From positions 7,835 through 71,834 of the forward strand of contig URXU01000008.1 in assembly GCA_900552005.1 (NCBI GenBank): a stretch of 64,000 nucleotides of DNA, written 5' to 3'. The position numbers and the translations under genes are program-made. Under the pieces are notes generated by a model. The model worked only from the letters and a program-made list of their open reading frames with translations, was not told where the DNA came from and made no database searches. The DNA comes from an uncultured Phascolarctobacterium sp. (GTDB lineage Bacteria > Bacillota > Negativicutes > Acidaminococcales > Acidaminococcaceae). The stretch's first letter is position 1; each line of letters begins with the position of its first letter. Of the stretch, positions 63,247-64,000 are shown piece after piece.

Positions 63247-63343
63247 TATAAACGCACCTCACTCCGGCAACAGTAAAATACTGCCGCGTATTTTAAATTG
63301 TTAATTATATTACATATAAATTTTATACCTTTTACCATTAAAA

Positions 63344-63829
63344 TCAATAAATAATCTTGTCTTTTTGCTCAAAAAATTTTTTGAAAGTTATCTGAGCTTG
63401 CTCACGAGCGCAAGGCTGCAATTCCAACACTGACTTATCCCGGCAGCCGCCTTTAATGAAATCATAGATAAAATCATCCCTAAAACCAATAGCTGCCGCA
63501 TCAGCTGCAGTATTGCCGTAATATACTTTTTTGATATTGGCCCAGATAATTGCGGCAAGACACATGGGACATGGATAGCAGGACGTATACAATTCACAGC
63601 CACTTAAATCAAATGTTCCCAAATTTTTACAGGCAGCACGAATTGCCTGTATTTCCGCATGACAGGTTGGATCATTATGCAGCAAAACCTCATTATGCGC
63701 TCTGGCAATAATCTGACCGTCTTTTACAATAATTGCGCCAAAAGGACCGCCGACATTGGTTTTCAGGTTACTTTCTGCTTCTGCAACAGCCGCCTGCATC
63801 AACTGCATTTCGTTAAAACTATTTTCCAT
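63344..63829 (-). CDS. guaD: Guanine deaminase, cytidine-deaminase fold
   Basis: 161 residues; hydrolyses guanine to xanthine, feeding purine salvage. ATG at 63829 is chosen over a GTG three codons upstream. CHAEIQAIRAACKNLG and SCYPCPMCLAAIIWANI give the zinc site, and the C-terminal IGFRDDFIYDFI matches the Bacillus guanine-deaminase type more than TadA. Its role is consistent with the purine operon and guaB elsewhere in the window. Confidence 0.88.
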   Translation of the reverse strand: MENSFNEMQLMQAAVAEAESNLKTNVGGPFGAIIVKDGQIIARAHNEVLLHNDPTCHAEIQAIRAACKNLGTFDLSGCELYTSCYPCPMCLAAIIWANIKKVYYGNTAADAAAIGFRDDFIYDFIKGGCRDKSVLELQPCAREQAQITFKKFFEQKDKIIY

Positions 63830-63898
63830 AAATATCACCCGTCCGTTTTCATATATTGACTACCTTTATATGTATATTTTAACATATTTTAGACAGAC

Positions 63899-63930
63899 AA
63901 AAAAACAGCACCTGCAATGCAGATGCTGTC
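63899..63930 (-). terminator. Terminator of the rRNA operon
   Basis: ACAGCATCTGCA pairs with TGCAGGTGCTGT (one G-U) and seven T follow on the minus strand, directly after the 5S rRNA. Confidence 0.85.
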
Positions 63931-63939
63931 TTCTTCTCT

Positions 63940-64000
63940 AACCGGCAGCTTTCTATCCTCCCAGGCCGCTTCCAGCCAAGTACTTTCGACGTTTAAGGGC
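63940..64000 (-). rRNA. 5S ribosomal RNA, 3' half (continues beyond the window)
   Basis: The reverse complement of the right edge reads GTCGAAAGTACTTGGCTGG, then GCGGCCTGGGAGGATAG and GCTGCCGG. These are the loop E, helix IV and helix I parts of a Firmicute 5S rRNA. The 3' end is estimated at about 63940. An rRNA operon on the minus strand therefore enters from the right. Confidence 0.82.

Noticed and set aside
1..64000. CRISPR array, insertion sequence or prophage
   Set aside because: No regularly spaced repeats, transposase, integrase or phage structural gene was seen.

Overview
The window looks like the chromosome of a diderm (LPS-type outer membrane) anaerobic Firmicute, most likely a member of the Negativicutes such as the Acidaminococcaceae/Phascolarctobacterium group. 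Reasons: a Gram-negative style RND pump with its membrane fusion lipoprotein sits among genes of Firmicute character (LrgAB, ABC-F, an Fe-S type PurF); lysine/peptidoglycan precursors go through the LL-diaminopimelate aminotransferase route (dapL-dapF); and there is an A-type flavodiiron protein of the kind strict anaerobes use against oxygen or nitric oxide. Genus placement is inference only. Many genes start at GTG or TTG, and several starts below were moved from the longest frame to a codon with a proper ribosome binding site.

Layout. 1-10.4 kb (minus strand): a PMCA-type cation P-type ATPase cut by the left edge, a YbjN-like small protein, a flavodiiron protein, an SbmA/YddA-like ABC exporter, and an RND efflux operon. 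10.4-11.7 kb: an exported DUF3298-type protein. 11.8-15.9 kb (plus): an SsuABC/NMT1-type importer, an ArsR regulator with a CVC metal motif and an ArsP-type permease, with two identical-geometry operator candidates in front of the permease. 15.9-22 kb (minus): GNAT-mntH, a DUF4127 protein and a polar amino-acid ABC transporter. 22.3-29.4 kb (minus): a purine operon purE-purF-purM-purN-IMP cyclohydrolase-purD-guaB. 29.6-32.2 kb: clpB. 32.4-33.5 kb (plus): lrgAB. 33.6-37.7 kb (minus): metF, a separate MetH reactivation domain, metH lacking that domain, and a small unknown protein. 37.8-43.8 kb (minus): tRNA-Ser, tadA, an ABC-F ATPase and a nucleotide-sugar operon (phosphohexomutase, galU, galE). 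43.9-46.1 kb (minus): a two-gene Septu-type (PtuA/PtuB) defence cassette. 46.2-47.4 kb (plus): a DUF401 transporter. 47.5-53.6 kb (minus): YbjQ-like protein, SMR exporter pair, two tRNA-Leu, lytic transglycosylase, coaE, mutM, polA. 54.2-60.5 kb (plus): a nickel/peptide-type ABC importer operon with a structured leader, a methyltransferase and a DUF3842 protein. 60.6-63.8 kb (minus): dapL, dapF, a PPOX-fold protein and guanine deaminase. The right edge holds the 3' half of a 5S rRNA, so an rRNA operon comes in from the right on the minus strand.

How the parts fit. The purine operon makes IMP and commits it to guanine nucleotides, since guaB is its last gene, while guanine deaminase near the right end handles salvage. 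Two multidomain enzymes are split at domain borders: PurH is present only as its cyclohydrolase half, and the MetH AdoMet/reactivation domain is its own gene. The IMP dehydrogenase is of the unusual kind known from the protozoan Tritrichomonas foetus, with the key residues at the same residue numbers. The points most worth following up are this IMPDH, the lone cyclohydrolase, the Septu cassette, the structured leader and extra genes of the nickel/peptide-type operon, and the importer-arsR-permease cluster.
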